NCBI GenBank assembly: GCA_035551935.1
Contig: DASZMJ010000163.1
Span: forward strand, 1 to 15,705
DNA from: DASZMJ01 sp035551935
GTDB lineage: Bacteria > Planctomycetota > Planctomycetia > Isosphaerales > Isosphaeraceae
Direction: 5' to 3'
Length of the DNA stretch: 15,705 nucleotides
The first letter of the stretch is position 1. Every line of letters begins with the position of its first letter. The notes below the pieces were generated by a model. That model made no database searches and was not told where the DNA came from. It saw nothing but the letters and a program-made list of their open reading frames with translations. Position numbers and translations under genes: made by a program. Positions 1 through 7,057 of the stretch are shown here, piece after piece.

Positions 1-1
1 C

Positions 2-472
2 ACGCTCGGAGGACTCGGTGCGGCGGTCCTCGCCTTCCACGAGGGGAACGCGGCGCCTCGCTCGTGGTGGCGGGGCTTCGCCCTGTTCGGGTGGGGGTAT
101 CTCGTGCTCGCGATGGGGCCGTGGGCCTCGGAGGCGATCGCCCCGCACCTCCCGACGACGATGGGGCTGGACGCCCTGTATGCCCGGATGCACCCGGACT
201 CGGCCGCGAAGGAGGACGTGACCGTCGCGAACGCGCGGCTTCGCTGGGCCATCGTCACCAGGACCCCCGCGGGCGCGACGGGCCCCCAGCCCAGGAGGGT
301 CACGCTCAGGACGTGGGTGGCCCCCGCGAGCCCCGAGTCCTTCCATCGGGTCGGGCACTGCCTGTGGGCGCTGATGGTCGCCTGCGCCGGGGGTGTCCTC
401 GGGCGGGCCTTCCAGGCCACGGGGGAGCAGGCTCGGCCCACGCTCGACGGACATCCCCTTACTACCCCCTAA
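2..472 (+). CDS. Conserved hypothetical membrane protein, 3' part only
   Basis: The reading frame is open from the first bases of the window to the TAA ending at 472, about 156 codons, so the true start lies outside. The visible part begins with a hydrophobic, aromatic-rich stretch containing WWRGFALFGWGYLVLAMGPW, probably a membrane segment. A polar middle follows (DALYARMHPDSAAKEDV), then a second hydrophobic stretch near the C-terminus (HCLWALMVACAGGVLGRAF) and a short polar tail. The alternation of Trp/Gly-rich segments with a soluble loop suggests an inner-membrane protein with at least two helices in this part. I do not recognise a named family and infer no function. The next gene starts 64 bp downstream on the same strand, so co-transcription is possible. 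An internal ATG at 104 would remove the first helix and is not preferred. Confidence 0.65.
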   Translation, partial: TLGGLGAAVLAFHEGNAAPRSWWRGFALFGWGYLVLAMGPWASEAIAPHLPTTMGLDALYARMHPDSAAKEDVTVANARLRWAIVTRTPAGATGPQPRRVTLRTWVAPASPESFHRVGHCLWALMVACAGGVLGRAFQATGEQARPTLDGHPLTTP

Positions 473-536
473 GAAGAGCGTCCGCCGTCCGTCTTCTCCC
501 CGGGGATCGCATCGCAGGGACTTCCGAGGACTCGCG

Positions 537-1049
537 ATGAGAAGGACAATCGTGCCGGTCGCCGCAATCGTTGTGCTCGCGGCGGTTTCCGTGTCTGCGG
601 ATTATGGAGTCAGCGACCGAGGGACGTGGCCCAGGAGCTGGCCCAAGGAACTGGAGCCGCTGCGGAAGCAAGCACGCACGCTGGAGGGTAACACGGTTCT
701 CTTGCTGCACTATGCAATCCCGTTCACGAACCGAGACGCGTTCGAGGCAGCCTGGCCGCATCTCCTGAAGGTCAAGAGCCAGGGGGCACCGATCCTGCTG
801 AGACGGGGACCAAGCTTCTGGTTGGGCAACGGGTCGAACGCGGGCGTCTGCATCCACACCCCACCCAAGGGTGAAGCCCCGATTGCGGACGCAAAGAAAG
901 CCGGCGGACGTTGGGAACAAACCATCTACATCGAGCTGATTGTGGACGGCGAAATCATCGACCTGAACCGCATTCCGCTCCCGCCAGATACCCCGATCAT
1001 CGACGAGCGCTTCAAGGACGCGCCGAACAAAGCGACCCCCCCGCGCTGA
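537..1049 (+). CDS. Small secreted protein of unknown function
   Basis: 170 residues. The ATG at 537 is chosen because GAGGA lies 6-7 bases upstream and because the protein then begins with a good Sec signal peptide: MRRT, a hydrophobic core IVPVAAIVVLAAVSV, and a likely cleavage after SVSA near residue 21. An in-frame ATG at 393 would add a basic, low-complexity leader and overlap the previous gene. The mature part is compact and mixed, with LLLHYAIPFTNRDAFEAAW, a short GPSFWLGNG segment, and a C-terminal block WEQTIYIELIVDGEIIDLNR that looks like beta strands. No catalytic motif or membrane anchor is visible, so an exported soluble periplasmic protein is inferred. It resembles conserved hypothetical secreted proteins I associate with planctomycetes, but I cannot name a family. 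Confidence 0.75.
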   Translation: MRRTIVPVAAIVVLAAVSVSADYGVSDRGTWPRSWPKELEPLRKQARTLEGNTVLLLHYAIPFTNRDAFEAAWPHLLKVKSQGAPILLRRGPSFWLGNGSNAGVCIHTPPKGEAPIADAKKAGGRWEQTIYIELIVDGEIIDLNRIPLPPDTPIIDERFKDAPNKATPPR

Positions 1050-1319
1050 AGGGCGAGCCGGTGGTCCCGCGGGGTCACACCACGCCCGTCCCCTCGGGCA
1101 CGAGCTTCGGCGGGTGGCCGGGGTCGTCTCGACCCCGGTCGGCACCGCGCCCACAACGAACCGGGCACCGATCCCGTCGATCGAGCCCGGACGATCGGTC
1201 GACGTGGTCGCTCGCCGGGCCATTTTCCCGGAATTGCTGCCGGATTTGGGCGGGGATTCCAACTAGGGATGGAGCGGCTCCTCGCGGGAGGGGCGTGTTG
1301 CGCGCCGAGTCGGGGCGGG
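1050..1319. other. Intergenic stretch without a recognisable gene
   Basis: About 270 bp between the secreted-protein gene and the G-rich heptad tract. Open frames on both strands have arginine/proline-rich translations typical of chance GC-rich ORFs, with no family resemblance. I see no clear hairpin terminator or promoter. Confidence 0.5.
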
Positions 1320-1403
1320 GGATGGACGATGGCAGGGGGCCGATGGCAGGGGACCGATGGCAAAGGGCGGAGGACAAAGGGCCGAGGGCGGAGGTCCGTG
1401 CGC
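1320..1403 (+). repeat. G-rich 7-bp periodic tract leading into the motif array
   Basis: Twelve consecutive heptads can be laid end to end. Most fit the pattern purine-rich plus GGC or GAC: CGATGGC occurs three times (1327, 1341, 1355), AAAGGGC twice (1362, 1376), with AGGGGGC, AGGGGAC, GGAGGAC and CGAGGGC between them. The first copies also form a 14-bp period. The last heptad (1397-1403, CGTGCGC) runs straight into the first GAAACGAACCC motif at 1404. Seven is not a multiple of three, so coding constraint does not explain the period. The purine strand is the one carrying the motif orientation of the adjoining array. Confidence 0.8.
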
Positions 1404-1671
1404 GAAACGAACCCACCGCGCCGCGCGGAACGAACCGAACGGAGGGGGTGAGGGATCGCGGCGCGGAACGAACCGAAGGCCGGGGCGCCGCGCCGAACGA
1501 ACCCAACAGTGGGCAAGCTGGGGCGACCTTGCCGCCGGACCTCGCGGCGCGAAACGAACCCACCGCGCCCCCGTCGGCGCGAAACGAACCCACTTCGGCC
1601 CGGCCCCGGCGCGAAACGAACCCAAACCTGGGCGGTCTGCGGCGACTCTCCGGCCGATCCCGCCTCGCGCG

Positions 1672-1766
1672 AAACGAACAGTCATGACCCTCAGAAGGCT
1701 CACCCCACCCCATGAAAGTGCGTGCTTGCACGTGGACCTCCGGAGGGGACTTTCAGAGGAACCCAA
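1672..1766 (+). repeat. 95-bp structured repeat, copy 1
   Basis: Begins inside an array motif (AAACGAACA) and ends in a degenerate one (GGAACCCAA). It matches 1966-2060 at 91 of 95 positions by hand alignment. It contains the 8-bp palindrome GTCATGAC (1681-1688). A possible three-way junction follows: outer stem TGAAAGT (1713-1719) with ACTTTCA (1749-1755), inner hairpin CGTGC-TT-GCACG (1721-1732), and inner hairpin CCTC-CGGA-GGGG (1737-1748). It could be a structured RNA or a small non-autonomous mobile element embedded in the array. Confidence 0.8.
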
Positions 1767-1965
1767 AGTGCGGCGACGCCGGCGCGAAACGAACCCAAGA
1801 CCGGGTCGAGTCGGAGGGAGGTCCCGGGCTTTGGCCGCGGCGCGAAACGAACCGAAGGAGGGCCGGCGCGGGCGCGAAACGAACCCAAGCCAGGGCAAGC
1901 TGGGGCGACCTTTCGGCCGACATCGCCCGGCTCGAAACGAACCGAAGGTGCCGCCGGCGCCGCCA

Positions 1966-2060
1966 AAACGAACAGTCATGACCCTCAGAAGGCTCACCCC
2001 ACCCCATGAGAGTGCGTGCTTGCACACGGACCCCCGGAGGGGACTTTCAGAGGAACCCAA
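1966..2060 (+). repeat. 95-bp structured repeat, copy 2
   Basis: Direct copy of 1672-1766 at an offset of 294 bp with four substitutions. The outer stem is TGAGAGT (2007-2013) against ACTTTCA (2043-2049), keeping a G-U pair. The second inner hairpin becomes CCCC-CGGA-GGGG. One change breaks a C-G pair at the base of the first inner hairpin, which still has GTGC-TT-GCAC. Confidence 0.8.
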
Positions 2061-2161
2061 TTCCGGGGGAGCCTCGACGACCCGGACGACGCAACCGGCC
2101 CGGCGCGGAACGAACCGAAGACTCCCGCAACCTCAGTCGGTGGCTGGAGTTGCGCAGCGAC

Positions 2162-2186
2162 CCCGGGCCTTCTCTCGGGGCCCGGG
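2162..2186 (-). terminator. Possible terminator of the DUF1501 gene
   Basis: Eight-bp perfect stem CCCGGGCC / GGCCCGGG with a 9-nt loop, 53-77 bp past the stop codon of the minus-strand DUF1501 gene. No U-tract follows, as is common in such GC-rich genomes, so an intrinsic terminator is only suggested. Confidence 0.35.
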
Positions 2187-2238
2187 CGCATGGCCGATCG
2201 GAGGGCGTGTCGCCCACGCGCGACAAGGGCAGGGTTCG

Positions 2239-3708
2239 TCAGCCGAGCAGGCGGTCGGCGAACTCGTGGTCGCCGCCGACGTCGGTGAGGCGCTGCTCGC
2301 GCCCCTGGAAGAGGTACGTCAGCTCGCGGTGGTCGAGGCCGAGGAGCTTCAGGATCGTGGCGTGGAGGTCGTTGACGTGGACGCGGTCCTCGACGGCGCG
2401 GAGGCCGAACTCGTCGGTGGCGCCGATGATCCGGCCGCCCGTCACGCCGCCGCCGGCGAGCCAGACGGTGAAGCCGTAGGGGTTGTGGTCGCGACCGGCG
2501 GGCTTGTCGGGATAGCGGCCGTCGGCGACGGGCGTGCGGCCGAACTCGCCGGCCCAGAAGACGAGCGTCGAGTCGAGCAGGCCGCGGGCCTTGAGGTCGG
2601 TCAAGAGCGCCGCGATCGGGCGGTCGACGCGGCGGGCCATCGAGCGATGGGTCTTGTCGTTCTCGGCGTGGGCGGCGTCCCAGTCGTCGGCGCCGCCGCT
2701 GCCGGTGAAGATCTGGATGAACCGCACGCCCCGCTCGACCAGCCGCCGCGCGATCAGGCAGTTGGCCCCGAAGCGGGCACGGATCGGGTCGTCGAGGCCG
2801 TAGAGCCGCCGCGTCGCGCGAGTCTCGCGGGCGAGGTCCACCGCCTCGGGCACCGCCCCTTGCATCCGGAAGGCCAGCTCGTAGGCCGCGATCCGCGACG
2901 ACAGGTCGTCGACCCCCTCGCCGCGCGATCCCAGGTGCTCGCGGTTGAGCCACTGCACCATGTCGAGCACCTCGCGGCGATCGACCGCTTCGCGCCCCGG
3001 CGGGTCGAGGTACAGGACCGGCGAGCCGGCGTTGCGGAGGACGGTCGGCTGGTATGTGCCCGGCAGGAAGCCGTGGTCGAAGACCGGGGGACCTCCCTTG
3101 ACGTCGCCGGTCGTGGCCATCACGACGAACGCCGGCAGGTCGGCCGACTCGCTCCCCAGGCCGTACGTCACCCAGCTCCCCAGGCACGGCCGGCCCATCC
3201 GCGAATGGCCGGTGTTGAGCAGGTACTGGGCCGGGGCGTGATTGAACGCATCATGATAACAGGATCGAACGACGGCCAGTTCGTCGGCGCATTTCTGGAG
3301 GTTCGGATACGTGTCCGCGATCTCGAGGCCGGACCGGCCGCACTTCGAGAAGGATTGCGGCGAGCCGAGGATGGCGGCGTCGTTCTTCGTGAACTGGAGC
3401 TGCAAGCCCTGCGTGACGCTCGGCGGCAAGGGCTGGCCGTGCCTCGCGTTGAGCAAGGGCTTCGGGTCGAACGTGTCGATGTGGCTCGGCCCGCCTTGCA
3501 TGAACAGCGAGATGACCGCCTTCGCCCGCGCCGGGAAGTGCGGAGCCTTCGCGGCGAGCGGGTTCGCCGCGGTCGCGTCCGGGTCGGCGGCGCGGAGGCC
3601 GTCGCGGCGGAGGAGGTCGAGCAGGGCCCAGGAGCCGACGCCGAGCCCCGCGTGCCGGAGCATCGCGCGACGACTCATCGCTGTCGGGGGCGGATGGTGT
3701 CGTCGCAC
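2239..3708 (-). CDS. DUF1501 family exported protein (copy 1)
   Basis: 489 residues with the full set of DUF1501 signatures: GGPSHIDTFDPKP (residues 72-84), LARETRATRRLYGLDD, ARRLVERGVRFIQIF, FWAGEFGRTP, GRDHNPYGFTVWLAGGG and VHVNDLHATILKLLGLDH. The family is related to the alkaline phosphatase/sulfatase fold and is greatly expanded in planctomycetes; substrates are unknown. The N-terminus has a twin-arginine-like signal, SRRAML (12-17), followed by a hydrophobic stretch, so Tat export is inferred. The GTG at 3708 is preferred over the ATG at 3678 because AAGGA lies 7 bases upstream of it, while the ATG has no good ribosome site. It follows the DUF1549/DUF1553 gene on the same strand by 108 bp, the usual planctomycete pairing. 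The gap holds a long inverted repeat that may modulate expression. Confidence 0.9.
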   Translation of the reverse strand: MRRHHPPPTAMSRRAMLRHAGLGVGSWALLDLLRRDGLRAADPDATAANPLAAKAPHFPARAKAVISLFMQGGPSHIDTFDPKPLLNARHGQPLPPSVTQGLQLQFTKNDAAILGSPQSFSKCGRSGLEIADTYPNLQKCADELAVVRSCYHDAFNHAPAQYLLNTGHSRMGRPCLGSWVTYGLGSESADLPAFVVMATTGDVKGGPPVFDHGFLPGTYQPTVLRNAGSPVLYLDPPGREAVDRREVLDMVQWLNREHLGSRGEGVDDLSSRIAAYELAFRMQGAVPEAVDLARETRATRRLYGLDDPIRARFGANCLIARRLVERGVRFIQIFTGSGGADDWDAAHAENDKTHRSMARRVDRPIAALLTDLKARGLLDSTLVFWAGEFGRTPVADGRYPDKPAGRDHNPYGFTVWLAGGGVTGGRIIGATDEFGLRAVEDRVHVNDLHATILKLLGLDHRELTYLFQGREQRLTDVGGDHEFADRLLG

Positions 3709-3715
3709 GCGATGT

Positions 3716-3720
3716 TCCTT
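3716..3720 (-). promoter_or_regulatory. Ribosome binding site fixing a GTG start
   Basis: On the minus strand AAGGA lies 7 bases before the GTG at 3708. It supports the longer DUF1501 protein with a ten-residue basic leader before the SRRAML motif. Confidence 0.6.
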
Positions 3721-3726
3721 ACGAAT

Positions 3727-3807
3727 CCCGATTCCTTCGTAGGGCAGGGCTCGCCCTGCCTCTTCGTTCTCTGGGAATCGGGGAGGCAGGGCGAGCCCTG
3801 CCCTACG
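3727..3807. repeat. Interleaved inverted repeats inside an operon
   Basis: Arms B (3738-3762) and B' (3783-3807) are perfect 25-bp reverse complements, beginning CGTAGGGCAGGGCTCG. Arms A (3727-3735, CCCGATTCC) and A' (3774-3782, GGAATCGGG) are perfect 9-bp reverse complements, in the order A-B-A'-B'. Each B arm also contains its own hairpin (GGCAGGGC-TC-GCCCTGCC at 3743-3760). The element fills most of the 108-bp gap between the DUF1549/DUF1553 stop and the DUF1501 ribosome site. I recall similar GTAGGGCAGGGC palindromes as dispersed repeats in planctomycetes; this is unchecked. Confidence 0.9.
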
Positions 3808-3816
3808 GGGGATCGA

Positions 3817-5748
3817 CTAATCTACGGTGAGGAATTCGTTCGCGTTGAAGAGCGCGAGGCAGAGGGCCGCGAGGCGGTCCATGCCGGGGTCGGGGCCGAG
3901 GAAGTCGCGGGCGCGGGCCGACTCGGCCGGCGTGATCGGCCGGCCGAAGGCGAGCCGCCAGGCGCGGTCGACGAGCCGATCGGGGTCGTCGCCGCAGTCG
4001 CGGCGGAGCCGGCGGGCGAAGGCGCGGGACTGGTCGCGGGCGAGCGGGCTGTTGAGCAACGTCAAAGCCTGCGTCGGCACGACGGTCGGCAGGCGTCGGG
4101 CGCAACTGGTCATGACCTCGGGCGGGTCGAAGGCGGCGAACATTGGATACGTGAACGTGCGCCGGACGAGCAGGTAGACGCCGCGGCGGCCGTGCTCGGC
4201 GGCGTCCTTCGTCACGGGCCATTTGCCCTTGGCGTCGAAGAGGCCGGTCAATTCCTCCTGGCCCAACGGGGGGACGACCGGCGGGCCGAACGCCTTGGGG
4301 TTGAGCCCGCCCGAGCAGGCAAGGAGAGCGTCGCGGATCGCCTCCCCTTCGAGCCTCCGCCTCGGGAAGTGCCAGAGCAGCCGGTCCTCTGGGTCTTTCG
4401 CCAGGGCCGGCCCGGAGGCGACGCTCGCCATCCGGTAGGTCTCCGAGGTCATGATGAGGCGTTGGAGATGCTTGAGCGACCAGCCGTGCTCGATGAGGTC
4501 GCGCGCCAGCCAGTCGAGCAATTCGGGGTGCGACGGCAGCTCTCCCTGGGTGCCGAAGTCGCTCGGCGTGGCGACGATCCCCCGGCCGAAGTGCCAGGCC
4601 CAGACGCGATTGACCAGCACGCGCGCCGTCAGCGGGTTGTCCGGCGCCGTGAGCCAGTCGGCGAGCGCGGCGCGCCGCCTCGTCGGGGGGACGCCGGCGA
4701 AGTCGGGGCCGCGAGCCCCGGCCAGGAGGGCCGCCGGCACGCCCGGCCCGACGGCCTCGCGCGGCTTGCTCAGCTCGCCGCGGGCGAGGCGGCGGACCTC
4801 GAGCGGCTCGGAGCGATGGAAGAGGAGGAAGCCCGCCTCGTCCTCGTCGCGGACCGTGCAGCGCGGGTCGTCGAGCAACGACTTCGGCACCGGCGCGTCG
4901 GAGAGCAGGCCGTTGATCGCCTTGATCCGCGACAGCCGGACCTTGGCCGGATACGGGCGGTCGCTGGCGGCGAAGACGGCCTGGAGCGCGAAGTAGTCGC
5001 GCTGCGAGATCGGGTCGTACTTGTGGTCGTGGCACCGCGCGCAACCGATCGTCAGGCCGAGGAACGCGGCGCCGGTCGTGTCGGCCGCGTCGGTCAGCCA
5101 CTCGTAATCGAGCTGGCCGTCGACCATCGCCGACTCGGACAACGCCGGGCCGACGCAGAACAGCATGCTGCCGACCGTCGCCGCCGGGTCGTCGGGCCGG
5201 AGCTCGTCCCCGGCGACCTGCTCGCGGAGGAATCGGTCGAACGGCGTGTCGTCGTTGAACGACCGGATGACGAAGTCGCGGAACCGCCAGGCGTTGGGAT
5301 AGAGGTAATCGGCCTCGAACCCACCGGTGTCGGCATAGCGCGCCACGTCCAGCCAGTGCCGCCCCCAGCGCTCGCCGTAGTGCGGCGACGCGAGCAGCCG
5401 ATCGATCAGGCGCTCGTAGGCATCAGGGCCTGCATCGCGATCGAACGCCTCGATCTCCTCCGGCGACGGTGGCAAGCCGAGCAGGTCGAACGAGGCCCGT
5501 CGCAGGAGCGTGAGCCGGCCGGCCGGCCCGACGGGTGCGATCCCCTCGCGGTCGAGGCGGTCGCGCACGAAGGCATCGATCGGGTTGCGGTCCGTTCCCT
5601 TCGGCCCCGGGACCGTCGGCCTGCCGATCGGCCGGAACGCCCAGTGGCCCGACCCCTTCGACGCCCCGCCCTCGCCGGCGTTACTGGAAGGCGCAGCCGC
5701 CAGCGCAACGAGGAGCGCGGCGAGACGGGACATGAACGCCGGTTGCAT
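3817..5748 (-). CDS. DUF1549/DUF1553 (PSD1-type) exported protein
   Basis: 643 residues from the chosen ATG at 5748, which gives a signal peptide (MQPAFMSRLAALLVALAAA, cleavage near SNA). A start at 5733 is nearly as good; the in-frame ATG at 5871 adds a basic leader and is unlikely. DUF1549 spans about residues 35-260, with NPIDAFVRDRL, RRASFDLLGLPP, YGERWGRHWLDVARYADT and the haem-type C236-A-R-C239-H240 in IGCARCHDHKYDPI. DUF1553 spans about 357-630, with DNPLTARVLVNRVWAWHFG, LPSHPELLDWLA, SETYRM and TQALTLLNSP. The separate N-terminal cytochrome domain (PSCyt1) and carbohydrate-binding insertions found in longer relatives are absent, so this is a short form. The reaction is unknown; a periplasmic redox or polymer-degrading role with the neighbouring DUF1501 protein is only inference. 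It is the first gene of the minus arm of the divergent cluster. Confidence 0.9.
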   Translation of the reverse strand: MQPAFMSRLAALLVALAAAPSSNAGEGGASKGSGHWAFRPIGRPTVPGPKGTDRNPIDAFVRDRLDREGIAPVGPAGRLTLLRRASFDLLGLPPSPEEIEAFDRDAGPDAYERLIDRLLASPHYGERWGRHWLDVARYADTGGFEADYLYPNAWRFRDFVIRSFNDDTPFDRFLREQVAGDELRPDDPAATVGSMLFCVGPALSESAMVDGQLDYEWLTDAADTTGAAFLGLTIGCARCHDHKYDPISQRDYFALQAVFAASDRPYPAKVRLSRIKAINGLLSDAPVPKSLLDDPRCTVRDEDEAGFLLFHRSEPLEVRRLARGELSKPREAVGPGVPAALLAGARGPDFAGVPPTRRRAALADWLTAPDNPLTARVLVNRVWAWHFGRGIVATPSDFGTQGELPSHPELLDWLARDLIEHGWSLKHLQRLIMTSETYRMASVASGPALAKDPEDRLLWHFPRRRLEGEAIRDALLACSGGLNPKAFGPPVVPPLGQEELTGLFDAKGKWPVTKDAAEHGRRGVYLLVRRTFTYPMFAAFDPPEVMTSCARRLPTVVPTQALTLLNSPLARDQSRAFARRLRRDCGDDPDRLVDRAWRLAFGRPITPAESARARDFLGPDPGMDRLAALCLALFNANEFLTVD

Positions 5749-5910
5749 CGACGTGGCCCCCACGGGGCGGCACACTCGACCCCGAGCCGCCTGCCCCGAG
5801 TATCCCCGCCCGGGGCCTCGACGGCAAGCCGGCGGTTCATCGTGCTCGTCGTCTAGCCGCCTGTGCACCATTGACGATGGGCTGGGTCTTGGTTAACTTT
5901 CGACGGTCGT

Positions 5911-5948
5911 TGAGATTGAATCTCAATATCTATTGAGACTGGGTCTCA
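5911..5948. promoter_or_regulatory. Tandem 7-1-7 palindromic operator-like sites
   Basis: Site 1, TGAGATTGAATCTCA (5911-5925), is a perfect 7-1-7 inverted repeat. Site 2, TGAGACTGGGTCTCA (5934-5948), has one mismatch. Their centres are 23 bp apart, so they could lie on nearly the same face of the helix. They sit between divergent genes, about 50 bp before the DUF1559 start and about 165 bp before the DUF1549/DUF1553 start. The 7-1-7 form and TGA...TCA ends recall Fur-family boxes; the actual regulator is unknown. Confidence 0.6.
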
Positions 5949-5981
5949 AGATCGACGGCCTGGAATCGATGTCCGACAACC

Positions 5982-5989
5982 GAGGGAGG
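5982..5989 (+). promoter_or_regulatory. Ribosome binding site fixing the DUF1559 start
   Basis: GAGGGAGG ends 9 bases before the ATG at 5999. The ATG at 5990 directly abuts it and cannot use it. An upstream in-frame TTG at 5933 lies inside the palindromic operator, which argues against the longer reading. Confidence 0.7.
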
Positions 5990-5998
5990 ATGGTCACG

Positions 5999-6973
<975 letters not shown>

Positions 6974-6999
6974 GCGGGCCATCGTGGTGGAGATCCTTG

Positions 7000-7028
7000 C
7001 GGACAACGGCGCCGATCCCGGTTAGAAT
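7000..7028 (+). promoter_or_regulatory. Possible internal promoter for the second DUF1501 gene
   Basis: CGGACA (7000-7005), 17 bp, TAGAAT (7023-7028), in the 84-bp gap before the DUF1501 gene. The -10 matches TATAAT at five of six positions and the -35 matches at four of six. It is plausible for a housekeeping sigma factor, but GC-rich sequence gives weak matches easily. Confidence 0.35.
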
Positions 7029-7057
7029 CGAGGGAAAGACCGAGGAGACGCCGCACG

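Larger units (their letters stand above)
1401..2119 (+). repeat. Dispersed-motif array 1 (core ACGAAC, plus orientation)
   Basis: Fourteen copies of a short motif, best form GGCGCGAAACGAACCCA (for example 1546-1562 and 1576-1592), all on the plus strand. ACGAAC cores start at 1407, 1430, 1468, 1497, 1554, 1584, 1616, 1674, 1789, 1847, 1879, 1937, 1968 and 2110. Spacing clusters near 30 bp and near 58 bp, apart from the two copies that open the 95-bp element. Spacers are not unique: a 20-bp word beginning GGGCAAGCTGG is identical at 1511-1530 and 1893-1912. There are no cas genes and no constant repeat/spacer length, so this is not CRISPR. Translations in every frame are repetitive Arg/Pro/Asn strings. 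I recall similar strings among dubious planctomycete hypothetical proteins, which suggests a widespread DNA repeat; that memory is unchecked. Confidence 0.85.

Noticed and set aside
1075..2060. Repetitive proteins encoded by array 1 (Asn-Glu-Pro or Ser-Phe-Arg-Ala strings) in several frames
   Set aside because: All frames on both strands give similar low-complexity strings and the spacing is not a multiple of three, so the repeat is at DNA level.
1401..2119. CRISPR array
   Set aside because: The repeats are short and degenerate, intervals fall into two classes, spacers recur between arrays, and there is no cas gene.
1357..5856. A 1499-codon open frame on the plus strand
   Set aside because: It crosses the motif array and then runs antisense to the DUF1501 and DUF1549/DUF1553 genes. 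Its translation is Arg/Gly/Val-rich with no family motifs. Long antisense frames are expected at this GC content.
5933..5998. TTG start at 5933 for the DUF1559 protein
   Set aside because: It lies inside the palindromic operator and would place a polar stretch before the prepilin leader, which must be short. The ATG at 5999 has a good ribosome site.
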